A stretch of 64,000 bases of DNA from NCBI GenBank assembly GCA_009739215.1, contig VSJF01000003.1, forward strand, positions 2,418,001 to 2,482,000. Direction: 5' to 3'. A program made the position numbers and the translations under genes. Of the stretch, positions 1-11,868 are shown in pieces. Source of the stretch: Floccularia luteovirens. Taxonomy: Eukaryota > Basidiomycota > Agaricomycetes > Agaricales > Squamanitaceae. Under the pieces are notes generated by a model. The model searched no databases. It was not told the origin of the DNA and worked only from the letters and a program-made list of their open reading frames with translations. Within the stretch, counting starts at the first letter, position 1; each line of letters starts with the position of its first letter.

Positions 1-584
1 AAGTCATACATGTCAGAAAATATGGGGCAGTCTTCAACGCAATTGAATTGGTCTATCATTTGCTTCATGTCATTTTGGTTCTGGGGTGTGACTCTAACAA
101 TGGGAGCAGTATTGATTTGAGGGTTGTAAGTACCATGTGTAGTTGTAATTCACCAACCTTGAGAGGAAATCAATGTAATCGTGATCGTGGTACATCTCAA
201 GCTCTTCTTGGGTTGCCGGTCGGGGATCATATATATGATGAATTTGCTTATCAAGGCCATAACCCAGTACAAGCGCATTGGTTAGTGTGAGCCTGTGAGG
301 CTTCATTGGGTGTCGTTCCTAATACGTCCTCCAGTGTTATCAGGGTTCTTAAGAGAAGTTACTAAGACGCGTACGCCATAATGTTGTGCTCCAACACCTT
401 TCGGAAAGTAATAAGAGACAATTGGGCGTGAATGAGGCTTGTAATGTCAGTAGATCCTCAAAAAGGGATGTTTTGAGTAACATACATTGATGCGTTCCGT
501 AATCGGTTGAGCGGTACCAAAAGGTCCACGGTCGAAGAAATATGGGGCAGAGGAGAAAGTCGTGGATTGTGAAGTACGAACCAT
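1..584 (-). CDS. HOS2: Class I histone deacetylase, Hos2/HDAC3-like (N-terminal part)
   Basis: Zn-dependent lysine deacetylase of chromatin; only the N-terminus is in the window and the gene runs off the left edge. Exons by splice phase: 584-486, 437-375, 318-158, 93-<1, with introns of 48-64 bp. The ATG at 584 opens a 33-codon first exon that joins in phase. Visible family signatures are RPIVSYYFPKGVGAQHYG, the class I block ERHPMKPHRLTLTNALVLGYG, the motif HDHDYIDFLSR, and after the third intron FNCVEDCPIFSDMYD. The sequence favours Hos2/HDAC3 over Rpd3. The active-site His and Asp lie beyond the edge. The gene is divergent from PGAP3, with 363 bp between start codons. Confidence 0.9.
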
Positions 585-947
585 ATATATGTATAGTAGG
601 GTCCTTTCAGTGGTGTTGAGTGAATGCTTTTGGCTGCTTCAATAAGTACAGATGGATCTGTATTAGTACGGCTATCTTATAGCGCTCACTAGGCGCTCAC
701 CCAGTAAGCTAGATATATGGAGTTTGGAACCTGTTTAGTTCCCAGCTGAACGGGCTAATACAAGTCAGTCTGGAGACCTATGAGCCCCGCAGTCAATATG
801 AGGGTGCGAGCTTGGTTAATTCTAAAGGAGAAATTGCCGCAACAGGTTGTCCCGCCACCGCTGACTAAGCTAATTCCCACACATCTATCATTGTTTCCAA
901 ACTTCTCCGCAATCGACGTCGACTCGAAAGCTCGCGCGACCGTCAAT
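585..947. other. Intergenic region between divergent HDAC and PGAP3 genes
   Basis: A 363-bp spacer between two divergent start codons, so it should hold both promoters. An alternative in-frame ATG for PGAP3 lies at 780, which would put part of this spacer in the coding region. I prefer 948 because a hydrophobic signal peptide follows it directly. No clear TATA box was identified. Confidence 0.4.
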
Positions 948-2018
948 ATGCCCAATCTTTCTCGTTTGTTGGTCGTGGCGTTTGTTGCAAGTCTCGCGTG
1001 TGCATCTTCTGGAGATAGGTCTCTAGACTTTATCAGTTGCGTTGCTCAATGCGAGAGTGATAAACAGTGTCTTGGTCCAACTCCATCCCGACTGACTCTA
1101 CCACTCCGACTTACTCGCTGGACGTGCAGTGACAACTGCAAGTACAACTGTATGCACGAGATTACGGACAAAAACATTGAATCTGGAGAGCGTGTCCATC
1201 AATATTACGGGAAATGGCCATTTTGGCGGTTCCTTGGAATGCAAGAACCAGCGTCAGTCGCCTTTTCATTGCTCAATCTTTGGGCACACGCGAAAGGCGG
1301 GCTCAAAGTTAGGAATGCTGTCCCCATTTTCCATCCCATGAGATCTTACTATCTTATCTGGTGTTTGGCAAGCATTAACGCGTGGACATGGTCTTCTGTC
1401 TTCCACACGAGAGGTTAGCAAATTTGCATTGCAGTCAATAGATCGTATTCTGACAGGCTGTCCAGATCTCCCTACTACCGAGAAATTGGATTACTTCTCA
1501 GCTGCGCTTGCTATTCTTTATGCTCTTTATTATACGTTGACTCGATTACTGCATCTATACCAAACCCCGCAACAAGGGCGTCTTACCTTAAAGCGAAGGG
1601 TGACGGGTAGCCGAATACTGGGATGGCTATGCACTATTGTTTACCTTTGCCATATATCCTACTTGACGCTACTTCCTCGATTCGATTACACGTATAATAT
1701 GGCATTCAACATCTGTCTTGGTATATTCCACAACGTTCTTTGGCTAGCATATTCTCTGCCATCTTCATGGTCTATACTCAAAAGGTTTCCATTTCGACCA
1801 AAGAACTATCGCCCAAGTTTCGTGAATAAAGCAAGCCATCTTTGTCGCAGTTACAACGGCTGCCACTGCTCTGGAGTTGCTTGACTTTCCGCCTTGGCAC
1901 CAGGATAATAGACGCGCATGCCCTGTGGCATTTAGCGACAGTACCAATCGCCATGCTTTGGTATGACTTCCTAATAGAGGACTCGCTTGATATTAGCTGG
2001 AGAGAGCAGCGCGCTTGA
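948..2018 (+). CDS. PER1: Per1/PGAP3-like GPI-anchor remodelling protein (two frame lesions)
   Basis: Multi-pass ER/Golgi membrane hydrolase of the CREST superfamily that removes the sn-2 acyl chain during GPI lipid remodelling. The start at 948 gives a signal peptide (LLVVAFVASLACASS), followed by a Cys-rich lumenal part. Exon 1 is 948-1413 and exon 2 is 1466-2018. Family blocks seen: YYGKWPFWRFLGMQEPASV, the WSSVFHTR|D motif across the intron, and near the end LELLDFPPW and DAHALWHLATVPIA. The frame breaks twice: near 1832, where AAGC stands twice in tandem (1829-1836), and near 1900 in TTGGCACCAGG. Exons sum to 2 modulo 3, as expected for two +1-type lesions. Everything downstream matches the family, so this is sequence error or very recent inactivation. 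About 338 residues if intact. Confidence 0.8.
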
Positions 2019-4288
2019 TGACTAGATCATGATCTAGGTACGCACCAATTTTCACTCGCCTAGAATCCCCTGCTAAAATTTAGAGAGCAGACACGAGGAC
2101 AAACCTGTACTCAGTACTACATGTTGCTCTTGATGCATTGTTGGATGAGAAAGCAGCTATCTTCGAAACGACATAGACACAGTCTCAGAAATAGAAGAAC
2201 TTTTGCCAAGCAATCACTTCGGCAAGACATTATCCACTGAGGTTCTCGAGTAGAAGTACTGGCAGGTAGTAAAACTGGTACGGACCGCTGATTTACTCCG
2301 TGTAGAAACAAGTTCTTTTGTTGTATAAATGAATGTGGATGTCTCATGATAATTTCTCCGCATTCCACTTGCGAAGTTCCCCGGTCCGGCCGGAATATGT
2401 TGAGTATTCTTTCCGTAGCTGGCTGTTTAACTGACTTCCCTTTGAAGCATCATGCGACAAGTATATGATAGCGTCATGGTATTTGCAGCTTCGACGAATA
2501 AGGTGCAACGACAATTGCGCAAGTGGTGCATTTTTTTGGAGAAAGTCATGAAGTCGGTTGCAGTGTTCCGGCAGTAGTAGAACTGGTGGTATGATCAGGA
2601 CCACTGCCTGTACCGAATGGGAGATATATGCGCCACAGATCCAACATTATAGCTGCAAGATCAATCGACCTCCTTAAGCTTGTGGATAGCCTACCTTTTG
2701 TAGGGTCAGCAAAACCTATTGATGAACAAGCCATGTCCCGCGGACATCTACAGTAAACAGGTGGCCACAACAGCAATATCAATCCAATCTTTGCTTTATT
2801 GGTGAACAAGCGATGGTATATATATGCATTCCAGTGTCAATAATACACTACACATCATTAGGACAACCAGACGCTTCAAATCTCGCTTTCCATGTAGTTG
2901 ATCAACATATCATCTGGCAGACCTCTCCAGGCATGGAAGGCAGCAGCATACATCTCAATAATTTCTCGCTTCACTGACCAACTGTTTCAAAGGTACGCCC
3001 TTTTGCTGAAATAGTCGAATGGGTGAGTTCATGAACACAAAGTCGATTTATCCTTAGGAACAACATTTGGGAAAAGAACACTCGCTACATAGTAACATGT
3101 ACTTACCCACTCCTTTGAAGACAAGCTCCGTAAATATGTATTTCTCTGGAACACTTTAATGCGATTGACTACTCACACCCAACAGAATATAGCGTTAAGA
3201 GCTGTGATGATATTATAACGCATGCATCTCGTCCATCTCAACCAATTTGCATCAGATGTACTGTGACGCCTCTTTTGGACCAGTTAATGACGTGGCTTAC
3301 GACTTGTGAACCAGGGATCATCTCCTTGCTAGTGTCATTACTCACGTTCTTTATTTCAAAATGGTCTTGCCAAGGACTCTGGAGGGCAAGAATTTCGAAC
3401 ACGTGTGTTGGTCATGGTTCTTAGTATTTGTGGTTACTATAACCACACCGTATTTCTGGTCTGGAAAGTGCACTGATCTCTCTTATCAGAATCAACAGCG
3501 TCATATGGAAATCATGTGGGGGAAACGTCAACTCATGAACCTTCATATGAAATTGCCAATTCCGACCCCTCCCAAAGTTGATCCGACCCCCTCTCTGGAT
3601 GGATCTTTACCGGTAATCGTTCTTTTAGCTTTTCTCACTTTCCATCAAGATGTCTCAAGAACAGTCAGTCTATCGATGTGTTAAATCCTAATTGGTTAAT
3701 CACAATAGGCTGGAATATTCGTTATCTTAAGGATCGCTATTCTTCCAGCTACGTCACAATCTTCAATCTATATAAATTAAGTTCTATCCTGGGAGCCGAT
3801 GGACGACTCCACACTTCATATTTATTTGTTTGGATATACTATTGTTTCCACGCACCTGTTAGCTCTGGTGAATCATGTGTACGCCATATCAACCAGAAAC
3901 AGAAAATGAAGACGGGATCAATACGAACGTATCATTTTAACCATAAATATTCATATTGGTCCCAGGATATACATCGAAGAGAAGTGGATATAATGACGCA
4001 GGTGTCAGTGGAAGCGGTCTGTGGTCAGGCGTTCAACTTGGTACCGAGTGTTGGCAGCATCTGGTGTGTGACCTATATATAAATAGATGTTTATTCGCTG
4101 GCTTTCTGGATAACAGACGTTTAAACTCGCTGCAAATTCTCCTGACATTTCTCCGCCATGCCATTCATAGATTATCTTTCCCTTAAGTAACGTGTATTTA
4201 CGGGCCGTAATGGTTCTCTATACAATCGGGGTGAGCATAAAAGCAAGAACGAAACTTTGCATAGAGTCCATTAGCTCGGGAAATCAAA
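2019..4288. other. Long intergenic stretch, no supported gene
   Basis: About 2.3 kb between PGAP3 and the GH12 gene. Short open frames exist on both strands (for example 2546-2809 minus, 3361-3684 plus, 3678-4082 plus), but none shows a domain, a sensible exon chain or a biased composition. I see no transposon ends or tandem repeats. Confidence 0.4.
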
Positions 4289-5628
4289 ATGATATCTGCT
4301 TCAAAATTCACTTTGTACCTCCTTGCCTGCGCAACACTAGTCGCAGCCTCTCCTGTTGATGAGACCAGATCGCTAGTCAAACGTGGCGCTGTCTTGAGTG
4401 CTCAGTTTGCCACCGAATCCGAGGTATGAATATGTTCAATTTTCCGATATATGATCCGTACAACGTAATATTTCTCCCTAGGCTAACGGGTAGGCCAGAT
4501 TGCTTTTGTTAATGCCAGTTGACATTAAACACCTAGAGCAGACGTTTCATTTTGGAAAATAACTTATGGGGCGAGTCTGCAGCGACGAGTGGTCAGTCTA
4601 TTACCCGTAGCTATAATATATGGTCTCTCAATTTAATGTGATCCAACTTATTACAGGCTCCCAGACTTCCCAGGTTACAGCTACGAATGGGAATGCTATC
4701 ACTTGGCACACCACCTATAACTGGGTCGGAGGTTCGTTCTATTCTCGTCTTTGGATTTTTTTGCAGACTTATATCACATTTCTCGCAGGAAACTTCAATG
4801 TCAAGAGCTGTGAATTTCACAACACACAAGAACTGATATAGCCATACTAATGTTCTATAGATGCCAACCTCGACCTTAGAGTAGGCTTGGGCAAATCACT
4901 TTCCTCTATTTCATCAATTCCCACTTCTTGGTCCTGGACATACACATCTGCATCCTCGGGCTTGGTAGCTGACGTGTCGTATGACTTATGGCTCTCCAAC
5001 AATGCCAACTCTGGAGGTGCCTCTTCGAGTTCTACATTTGAAGTGTAAGTTCAGTTTTATTTGCATATGATTCATCGTGACTCTGATCTTTATAAACACT
5101 GACAGCATGGTTTGGTTGAGCGCCAGAGGAGGGTAAAGAGATGATTCCACTTTTTGAGCTCATGGTATTGATAGATTTACAGAGCTGGTCCTGCAGGATC
5201 CCAGATTGGAACTGCAAGGTCTGTCTAAACGTTGTTTCAAAGCACATGTAATGCTTACTGATTCGCATTGAACAAATAACAGTGTTAATGGTGTTACTTG
5301 GAAGCTTTTCAAGGGCACTGTATCAACTTGGACTGTGTTTTCCTTCGTTGCACCAAACGAGATTACGAACTTCAACTCAGATCTGAAACCATTCCTGAGT
5401 AATACCCTCCTTTAGTTTCTGATAAGCCTAAACTCAGCTATTCCTCCTTAGCTTTCTTGTACAAATAACCAAGGAGTGCCTTCCTCCCAATTCTTGGTCC
5501 AAGCCCAAGCCGGAACTGAGCCATTTATCGGTCAGTCAGATTGACATACCCCTGCCACCAGAATATTCAGCAGTTCTATAGGTAGTGCTACGCTCACCAC
5601 TAACTCGTACTCCATTTCAATCAACTGA
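4289..5628 (+). CDS. GH12 endoglucanase / xyloglucanase, secreted (one frame lesion)
   Basis: Retaining beta-1,4-glucanase family acting on cellulose or xyloglucan outside the cell. A signal peptide (FTLYLLACATLVAAS) is followed by a KR-type propeptide end. Exons: 4289-4423, 4482-4489 (8 nt), 4542-4591, 4657-4731, 4789-4809, 4861-5044, 5106-5132, 5183-5218, 5283-5398, 5452-5530, 5582-5628. The joined frame gives ENNLWG, ADVSYDLWLSN, then FEVMVWLSARGG with the nucleophile Glu of the E-[IV]-M-[IV]-W motif, and later QAQAGTEPF with the acid/base Glu. One extra T near 5461 (CTTTCTTGTACAAAT) shifts the frame just before TNNQGVP. The exon sum is 1 modulo 3, consistent with that. About 258 residues if intact. 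Confidence 0.85.
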
Positions 5629-6038
5629 TTGGAGAGTAACCCAAAGACCCGGGGGTGGAAGCACTGGGAAATTTAGTTGTTGTATTCCTATAGCTCTGTA
5701 CAGTGTGTCAAAAGCAATGATATTTGATTGGCCTTCCATTGTCATCAAATTACCGTTGAGTGATGTAGCAGATCAGGTGATCATTCTCACCAAAATTAGT
5801 GCAACTGTGTTCTGTAACTTTTCAATACACGATGCACATATATAACTACTGATTGACTTCTTGGAATATGCCATCAAGAAAAACATACGTGTTATAATAC
5901 ATCTTATCTTGGATGCCATTGTATCACAATTTTCTCAGATTCGCGTTGACCCATCACAACTATCTGGATTTCTCAAAACCAAAATACCACTTCAAATCAA
6001 CTAATTAATACTCATTCTTACATCGACCAAGAAACAAT
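5629..6038. other. Intergenic, GH12 3' end to PRO1 promoter
   Basis: A 410-bp AT-rich spacer between two plus-strand genes. Nothing specific is recognised. It must hold the GH12 polyadenylation region and the glutamate 5-kinase promoter. Confidence 0.4.
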
Positions 6039-7863
6039 ATGAATCGTGCAAGGGAAGGACCTCCTTGCATAATCGTCATCAAGCTTGGTTCGTGGATGTA
6101 GTACCGTGCAATCCATGGATCCTTGCTGATGATCTCCGTCGCTCACAGGCACCTCTTCTATTGTCCATGAAACAACACATCAACCCCTTCTATCGACTCT
6201 ATCGGCAGTTGTAGAAACGGTGGTACACCTTCGGGATCAAGGCCACAAAGTCGTACTCGTTAGCTCTGGTGCGATTGGAGTGGGATTGAAGCGCATGGAT
6301 ATGCCTAGTCGTCCAAAGAGTCTATCCGGCAAGCAGGTGTCGTATACATACTGAGAATTCATAAGGCATATATTGACCATAGACTTCGTGGCTTTTTCGG
6401 CTTAGGCATTAGCTGCTATAGGACAAGGACGGTTGATTGCACTGTGGGACAATCTGTTTGGACAACTCGGACAACCTATTGCCCAGGTGCTCCTAACGAG
6501 GGGAGATATCTCTGATGTGCGTAGTTTTACAGATATAGATTCTATTTAACGAACGTGCTACTTCTAGAGAACAAGATACCTGAATGCAGTGAATACGTTC
6601 AAGGAGTTATTATCCATGGGCGTGATTCCGATCGTGAATGAGAACGACACGGTTTCTGTTAGCGTAAGTTGCCCTTCTTCATTGTGATGAAGAAAGAAAG
6701 AATACATTTTACTCCAGGAAATAAAATTTGGAGACAATGACACACTATCCGCCATCACATCCTCAATGATTCACGCTGATTACTTATTCCTACTCACAGA
6801 CGTTGATGGTCTTTACACGTCTAACCCGCGAAAAGATCCGTCTGCTAAACAAATAGAGGTCGTGAACTCAATTGCTGCGATCCGCGCCGAAGGTAACGTT
6901 CCTCGTTCAACTCAGGATTATATACCAAGTGACATTTCCTTCAGTGAGCACAACAACTCTGGGTTCGAGCCTTGGCACCGGCGGAATGGAAACCAAACTG
7001 ATTGCCGCAGAAATTGCAACTGCTGCAGGAGTCACAACTATCATTACCTCCAGCAAAAACCCAGGGAATATTTTCAAGATAATAGAGTTTCATGCTCATG
7101 ATACTTCGAAAAGATTGTTGAATCAACAAGTACGAACTGAGCTCACCTCAACTCCTGGTCCTAATGAGGATGCTGCATTATCGGCTAGCCAGATTCGACC
7201 TCCACATACCCTATTCACACCATCCCAAACACCGATGCGTGATCTTAAATCATGGACAAGCCACACCCTATTTCCTTCGGGCAGTGTTATCATTGACGCG
7301 GGGGCGCACCATGTACTCTCCAAACGGGAGTCAGGAGGTAGATTATTGGCAGCAGGTGTGATTGGAACCATTGGTGCATTTGCATCGGGACAGGCTGTCC
7401 GTATAGTGATTCGGCGACGAGTAGCAAATGACACTGGCGCGGATAAGGAGAAGGAGAAGGAGAAAGTAGACGCTGAAAAAGCAGCATATGCTCGTGCATC
7501 TGATACAAGACCAAGTTCCCCAAGGTTTGGTGGTGGTTCTGTTTCTGGTAATATGACCCCAGAAGATAGTTCCATGGCAGCTTCGAAACCACTACGTGTT
7601 TCCTCACAGGATGATTTGTCGTATTGGGAACGAGGTGAGATCGAGGAGGCAGATGTTTTAGAGGTTGGAAGAGGTTTAGCGAACTACAACTCCGCGCAGA
7701 TATCAAGGGTTAAGGGACTGAATAGGTGAAAATTCAACTGTCTACCTGTTCATTTTTACTGAATTTTATGGATCTCCCCAGTTCTCAACTCACTAATGTT
7801 CTGGGTTATGCAGACTCTGAGTATGTTGTTGAAAACATCACAATAAGAGTTCCACCAGCATGA
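6039..7863 (+). CDS. PRO1: Glutamate 5-kinase with PUA domain (proline biosynthesis)
   Basis: Cytosolic kinase that phosphorylates L-glutamate in the first step of proline synthesis. Seven exons join in frame: 6039-6087, 6149-6336, 6406-6516, 6568-6663, 6718-6892, 6945-7725, 7782-7863, giving 493 residues. Amino-acid kinase motifs: IVIKLGTSS at the start, [62 protein letters not shown] and [14 protein letters not shown]. The C-terminal PUA domain (from about residue 350) contains [11 protein letters not shown] and ends at GRGLANYNS with a final exon. It is interrupted by a charged low-complexity insert (KEKEKEK, then Ser-rich). The annotated end must use the last intron, because reading on into it meets TGA at once. 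Confidence 0.93.
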
Positions 7864-8183
7864 CTGTAATTTCGCTACCTTATTGGAATAACTGGATCTT
7901 GTGGAGGTCACGATATTACTGGTAAAGCCCAGGCATGCTCAAGTTATGTGGTACAAGAGATGTAATTCTGATATATTGAGAATATGACTTGCAACACTCA
8001 CATGTAGCTGTAATAACGATCACAGCTTACAAGAGAACTACTATTGATATACCCCATCTTTCTATCCTTTCCTACGTTTCAGTATAAAGTATCAGCTACA
8101 AAAACAGAGAAGGTCGATATGTATGCACTTGCAAATGTTACAATGTGTGTTGGATCCAAAATTAAAGACAATGAGCAATGAGA
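7864..8183. other. Intergenic between convergent genes
   Basis: A 320-bp AT-rich spacer between the converging PRO1 and small membrane protein genes, presumably both 3' ends. No structured terminator is expected or seen. Confidence 0.4.
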
Positions 8184-8558
8184 TCAGTAACCTCTCGAAT
8201 TGCTCCGACGCAACTCTTCATTACGGCTCTTTGAGGCTATTACCGTTCTAACGACGCATACAAACACCGCAATCGCAATCACCCCAACCATGAAGAAACT
8301 CAAGTAAAACCCAAACATAGCGACCCCCTTGAATACGCTGAAAAGTCCCCGTGCAATAGGAGGGCCCACTTGTGATAGTATATATAGGTTCACCAAGTTT
8401 ATAAAGGCGGATTTGAGAGTGCAACGGGCTTGGTCGGTGGAGATGTCGAAGAAGAGGATGATGGCAAGTATGAGTCCTAACCCAGCGATCACTTGGGGGA
8501 ATGGGGGAATTAGTGAATCAAAGATCATTTTTTTGAGAGCTTTGCTCTTCAACTGCAA
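8184..8558 (-). CDS. Small hypothetical membrane protein
   Basis: Single open frame of 124 codons; not assigned to a family. Two strongly hydrophobic segments are visible: VIAGLGLILAIILFFDI near residues 23-39, and FYLSFFMVGVIAIAVFVCVV near residues 83-102. A basic, polar C-terminal tail follows (SKSRNEELRRS). A second possible start lies 10 codons downstream (MIFDSLIPP). The pattern suggests a two-pass integral membrane protein. Composition supports a real gene, but there is no intron or recognised motif. Confidence 0.45.
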   Translation of the reverse strand: MQLKSKALKKMIFDSLIPPFPQVIAGLGLILAIILFFDISTDQARCTLKSAFINLVNLYILSQVGPPIARGLFSVFKGVAMFGFYLSFFMVGVIAIAVFVCVVRTVIASKSRNEELRRSNSRGY

Positions 8559-9003
8559 TTTGCAGGAATTTTCTAGCTTTGGGTGATTATGTTGCTCCCT
8601 GCTGATGATGATGATAATACAAGTGTAAAAGTATCCATACTGTGGATCTAGCTAAATGACAGGGCTAAAACGTGTTTACAATGTGTATGGAGCATTCGGT
8701 GTATATTTGAGGCTATTTGAAGTGCTGTGGTTAATCTTACACCAGACACCATAGGGTCGGTGCAATATTTCTTATCCCGATCGGGTATATTATCACGTAG
8801 ATCTTTCAAGCTCTAATCAAGTAAAATAAAAATCAATGCATTCAAATTCTCCAGTACATGGTTGGTACAATCCTTTGGAAGATACACTTGTTGTCTTTTC
8901 AAAAACGATAAAAATGAAATTCAATCCCCTTCTTTGGCAAAAAAATGCTTTTACAAATTTCCTTTGTGTTCAGTTGTCCATTTCGTGTTGTGTAAAAAAC
9001 CAT
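8559..9003. other. Intergenic, no feature recognised
   Basis: About 445 bp between two minus-strand genes. It must contain the promoter of the small membrane protein gene and the 3' end of the SOD gene. It has short AT-rich runs only. Confidence 0.35.
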
Positions 9004-9796
9004 TTAAAGCTTGGATGCTTTGGATGCCTCAACAAAGCGCCGTTCCGCCTCTTCAAAGTTGATAACGCTCCAGATTGCATTTAGGTACTGTAATGAAATA
9101 GTTATTGAAGTCTGACTGAACACATGGTCATAGGGAGCAACGTACGTCAGCTTTCACGTTGAGGTACTGTAAGTAGAAAGCATGTTCCCAAATGTCGACC
9201 CCAATAATGGGGACCAAGTTCAACAGAGGGTCTTGGTTCGGGGTCGTAGAAAGCTCAAGACGGCCGGAGGAAGGGTTGTAGCCCTACAAATGAGACATGA
9301 GACATTCATCCGATCAAGATTATTATGAATATTACTTACAAGCCATCCCCAACCCGAACCTTGAATTCCAGCAGTTGTAGTGTTGAATTCTTTCTTCAAA
9401 TTATCTAAGCTTCCGAATGCGCTTTCAATGGCCTTCTTAAGAGGGCCATCTTTCAGAACCCCTCCACTGCCCCCGTGAGTAGAAGAAGGAGCAAGGTTCA
9501 ACCAAAACAAGGAGTGATTGATGTGACCTGATTAAGAAGCGATAAGCACCAGCTGATAAGGATTGAGAGATCCCAAGGGCCGGGAATGACATACCACCAC
9601 CATTGAATTTGAGTGCTGCTTGGAGAGCGATCCGTTCTTTGGGGGTTGAGGCTTTTGCATATGCTGCTTCGGCGGCATTCAAAGCGTTGACATATGTCTG
9701 ATGGTGCTTCTTGTGGTGAAGCTCCATGATCTGTTGGGAAATGTAGGGTTCAAGAGCATTGTAAGGGTAAGGGAGGCCAGGGAGTGTGTGTGCCAT
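9004..9796 (-). CDS. SOD2: Superoxide dismutase, Mn/Fe family
   Basis: Dismutates superoxide to oxygen and peroxide. Exons 9796-9595, 9527-9340, 9283-9146, 9087-9004 join in frame to 203 residues. Domain order: the N-terminal hairpin [16 protein letters not shown] and [11 protein letters not shown] (first metal His), then FNGGG joined across intron 1 to [11 protein letters not shown] (second metal His), GSGWGWL|GYNP, and the C-terminal metal site [12 protein letters not shown] (Asp and His). GGGHINHS is typical of Mn enzymes. No mitochondrial presequence is seen from this start, so a cytosolic MnSOD is likely. An upstream in-frame ATG at 9823 would add only nine residues. Confidence 0.93.
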
Positions 9797-9941
9797 TGTG
9801 AGAAGGTGGGTGCTTGGAAACAAGAAATGAGAATTCGTTTTATCGATAGCTTATAAGATAAGACAATCCGTCACATGATTGAAGAGGAGCAATCATATGT
9901 CATACACACGCAACATAAGTTATTATAAACAATGCTGTAAG

Positions 9942-10955
9942 TCACATCCTAGCTTCGTACTCCCTTTTTAATTTGTCCAACTCTTTCCAAGAGGGAAGGC
10001 AGAATATCGTCGGCAATCCCTGCCAATATGATTCTTTCTTGATCGCATATTCTTCTTTGCAATTTAGTAACGATGGCGGGCAGATGTCGGTTGACAACGC
10101 AGTCCAGTCGTTATCATCAAAAGCTCCAAGTGGATCGCCATATGAAATATTCATCTGAATATTAAACCATTCACGACCTTTCTCAATACACGAGGCGTGC
10201 GAGGCACATTTGTATGTCAAAGGAAGGTGCAGGAATGATAGGAGAGTACGTGTAGCATTGCTTTGAGTAGTGTAACCCAACAGAATTGCACGTTTCTGCG
10301 CATTTCCAATGCTATTTTGCCAAGTGGCACTATCCAATATACGATCCAGTGGATTGAGACAAAGCTTATAAAAAGCGGTGGGTAAAATCCATGTCGCTCC
10401 AATCTCCAACGAAGTGAGTATAACGTCGATATCTTCTTCAATGGTTGTACGCACTCTGAAGGTGCTATTCGTTCGTCGGGAAGTCCATAACTCTAATGAA
10501 AGTGGAAATGCTATCTCTAGATGTCGAATCGCACGACGTAAGAGATATTGTACATCGTATTTGTTGCTCATCCGGGCAATGGACAAAATTGCAGCGAGAG
10601 GTGTTTTCGTTGGTGGGGGTTCAAAGAATCTAAATAAAATAAATAAATAAATATTGTCGATGGATTCTATTTGCACGCTGTCATACCCAGAGTCATATAT
10701 GGCCATCAAGAAAAATTGAACATCGTCAGGAGGGTCTGGTAGTTTGATGTAGTTGCAATTCAAATTATCATTGTGGATTTTCGAATCTGCATCAGGTGGA
10801 AGTGCAAGAATATCCTGGAATACCCTCGACCGCGCTGTTAGAAGACCTTGGTGGACTCGAAAACATTTGTGACCCGCTTGTACAACCAGAGATGCATCTT
10901 CAAACCATAGTTCAGGTACTTGCTCGAGACCTGGGGAAAGAGAAAGGTGTTCCAT
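9942..10955 (-). CDS. BTB/POZ domain protein
   Basis: Exons 10955-10687 and 10629-9942. The whole stretch is also open without splicing, but the 57-bp segment 10686-10630 has GT...TTTAG borders, is a multiple of three, and its removal restores the common agaricomycete junction YDSG-FFEPPPT, so I take it as an intron (318 residues). The N-terminal BTB fold shows ELWFEDASLVVQAG, FRVHQGLLTARSRVF and the YIKLPDP strand. The C-terminal half is helical, ending in a Lys/Glu-rich helix. BTB domains mediate protein-protein contacts, often with Cullin-3, but partners cannot be inferred here. A decayed copy of this gene and its upstream flank lies at 12.5-13.2 kb. Confidence 0.75.
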   Translation of the reverse strand: MEHLSLSPGLEQVPELWFEDASLVVQAGHKCFRVHQGLLTARSRVFQDILALPPDADSKIHNDNLNCNYIKLPDPPDDVQFFLMAIYDSGYDSVQIESIDNIYLFILFRFFEPPPTKTPLAAILSIARMSNKYDVQYLLRRAIRHLEIAFPLSLELWTSRRTNSTFRVRTTIEEDIDVILTSLEIGATWILPTAFYKLCLNPLDRILDSATWQNSIGNAQKRAILLGYTTQSNATRTLLSFLHLPLTYKCASHASCIEKGREWFNIQMNISYGDPLGAFDDNDWTALSTDICPPSLLNCKEEYAIKKESYWQGLPTIFCLPSWKELDKLKREYEARM

Positions 10956-11225
10956 TATGTTCAGTTGTGATTGGTCGTTAGACAGATATGTATCACAATT
11001 TTCGGAATTGGACGTGGCTGAGAAACAATGTTCAGCTGTTGACTAGTAACAGCTTCGATGCGTGGAGAAGATATGGCTTGGAGAAGATGTGTAATGAATA
11101 CATTTGGTGTGTAATAGTAATACAGTTGAGACTAGTGGTCAATGTCAGTCATCTCCTTGCCCGGCAGGCATCATTCACGTGAGAATTCCAAGTTATTTAC
11201 GGGAACATCGGAATAATTATAACGA
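10956..11225. repeat. BTB upstream flank, first copy of a diverged direct repeat
   Basis: This flank of the BTB gene matches 13000-13220 with scattered substitutions and small indels. Shared stretches include TTTTCGGAATTGGACGTGGC and TTGAGACTAGTGGTC in both copies. It shows that the BTB relic at 12.5-13.0 kb arose by duplication of the gene together with about 250 bp of its promoter side. Confidence 0.7.
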
Positions 11226-11263
11226 GTTGCTATTGCTTGACTACTAACGCTCCCAGTAAATAT

Positions 11264-11868
11264 TCACTCAAGAGTCTTCAATAGAAGCAAATTTCTGGAA
11301 ATGTGTAACTTATTCATCGTCTTAATTAGCTCATAACACCCGGACAATCCGGGACAAATGTGGTCTGTCTGGGCGACCGAGAAGTCGATCAAGTGATAAC
11401 TGGACTTGCTACGGACCACATGTTCAGCTTTCATGTCGTTCAGCTCAATACCTGCACGATGAATCTGATAGAGCCGCTGCGCAATCAATAACCTTAGTCA
11501 TACATCAATAATGGCATCACACACTCTGCCTAATGAATCACGCACCTTGTAGACTCTTCAAGGCCATCATAACTCGCTAGACTATGGCCCTCGTAGCTCA
11601 GAACAATTATCGAAAACGATACATCTCCAAATGTGCTGGTGAAAAGACCATAAAACATGGGAGTGATGCAATGCTCTCCCAATACAGCGGGAAACAGGTT
11701 TTCCCAGGCAATGACTCCCTTATCCTTCATGTGGACTAGCATGTCAAGAGTCACATTGACATTGGTTTCCATTACCTCCAGGTCAAAGTCGCAGGGACAA
11801 CCCAAACTTCTCACCAAGGCGGTACAGAATCCAGATATCCAAGCATCTGACTGCGACCTGCCATACAT
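11264..11868 (-). pseudogene. Kinase-like (PK/APH fold) protein fragment
   Basis: Two exons, 11868-11547 and 11492-11264, joined at ESTR|LLIAQRLYQIH. The second exon carries kinase C-lobe landmarks typical of an agaricomycete kinase-like family: H-x-A-G-I-x-L-N-D-M in place of the catalytic loop, then HLIDFSVAQTDHICPG in place of DFG. The first exon holds SIIVLSYEGHSL, a likely hinge strand. The N-lobe with the glycine loop is not found in frame upstream, where possible homologous pieces up to about 12 kb are broken. A better-preserved relative lies at 51917-52938 on the other strand. Probably a decayed gene. Confidence 0.55.

Noticed and set aside
7123..7706. Minus-strand frames of 150 and 138 codons opposite PRO1 exon 6
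   Set aside because: Shadows of the glutamate 5-kinase reading frame; no motif, no exon context.
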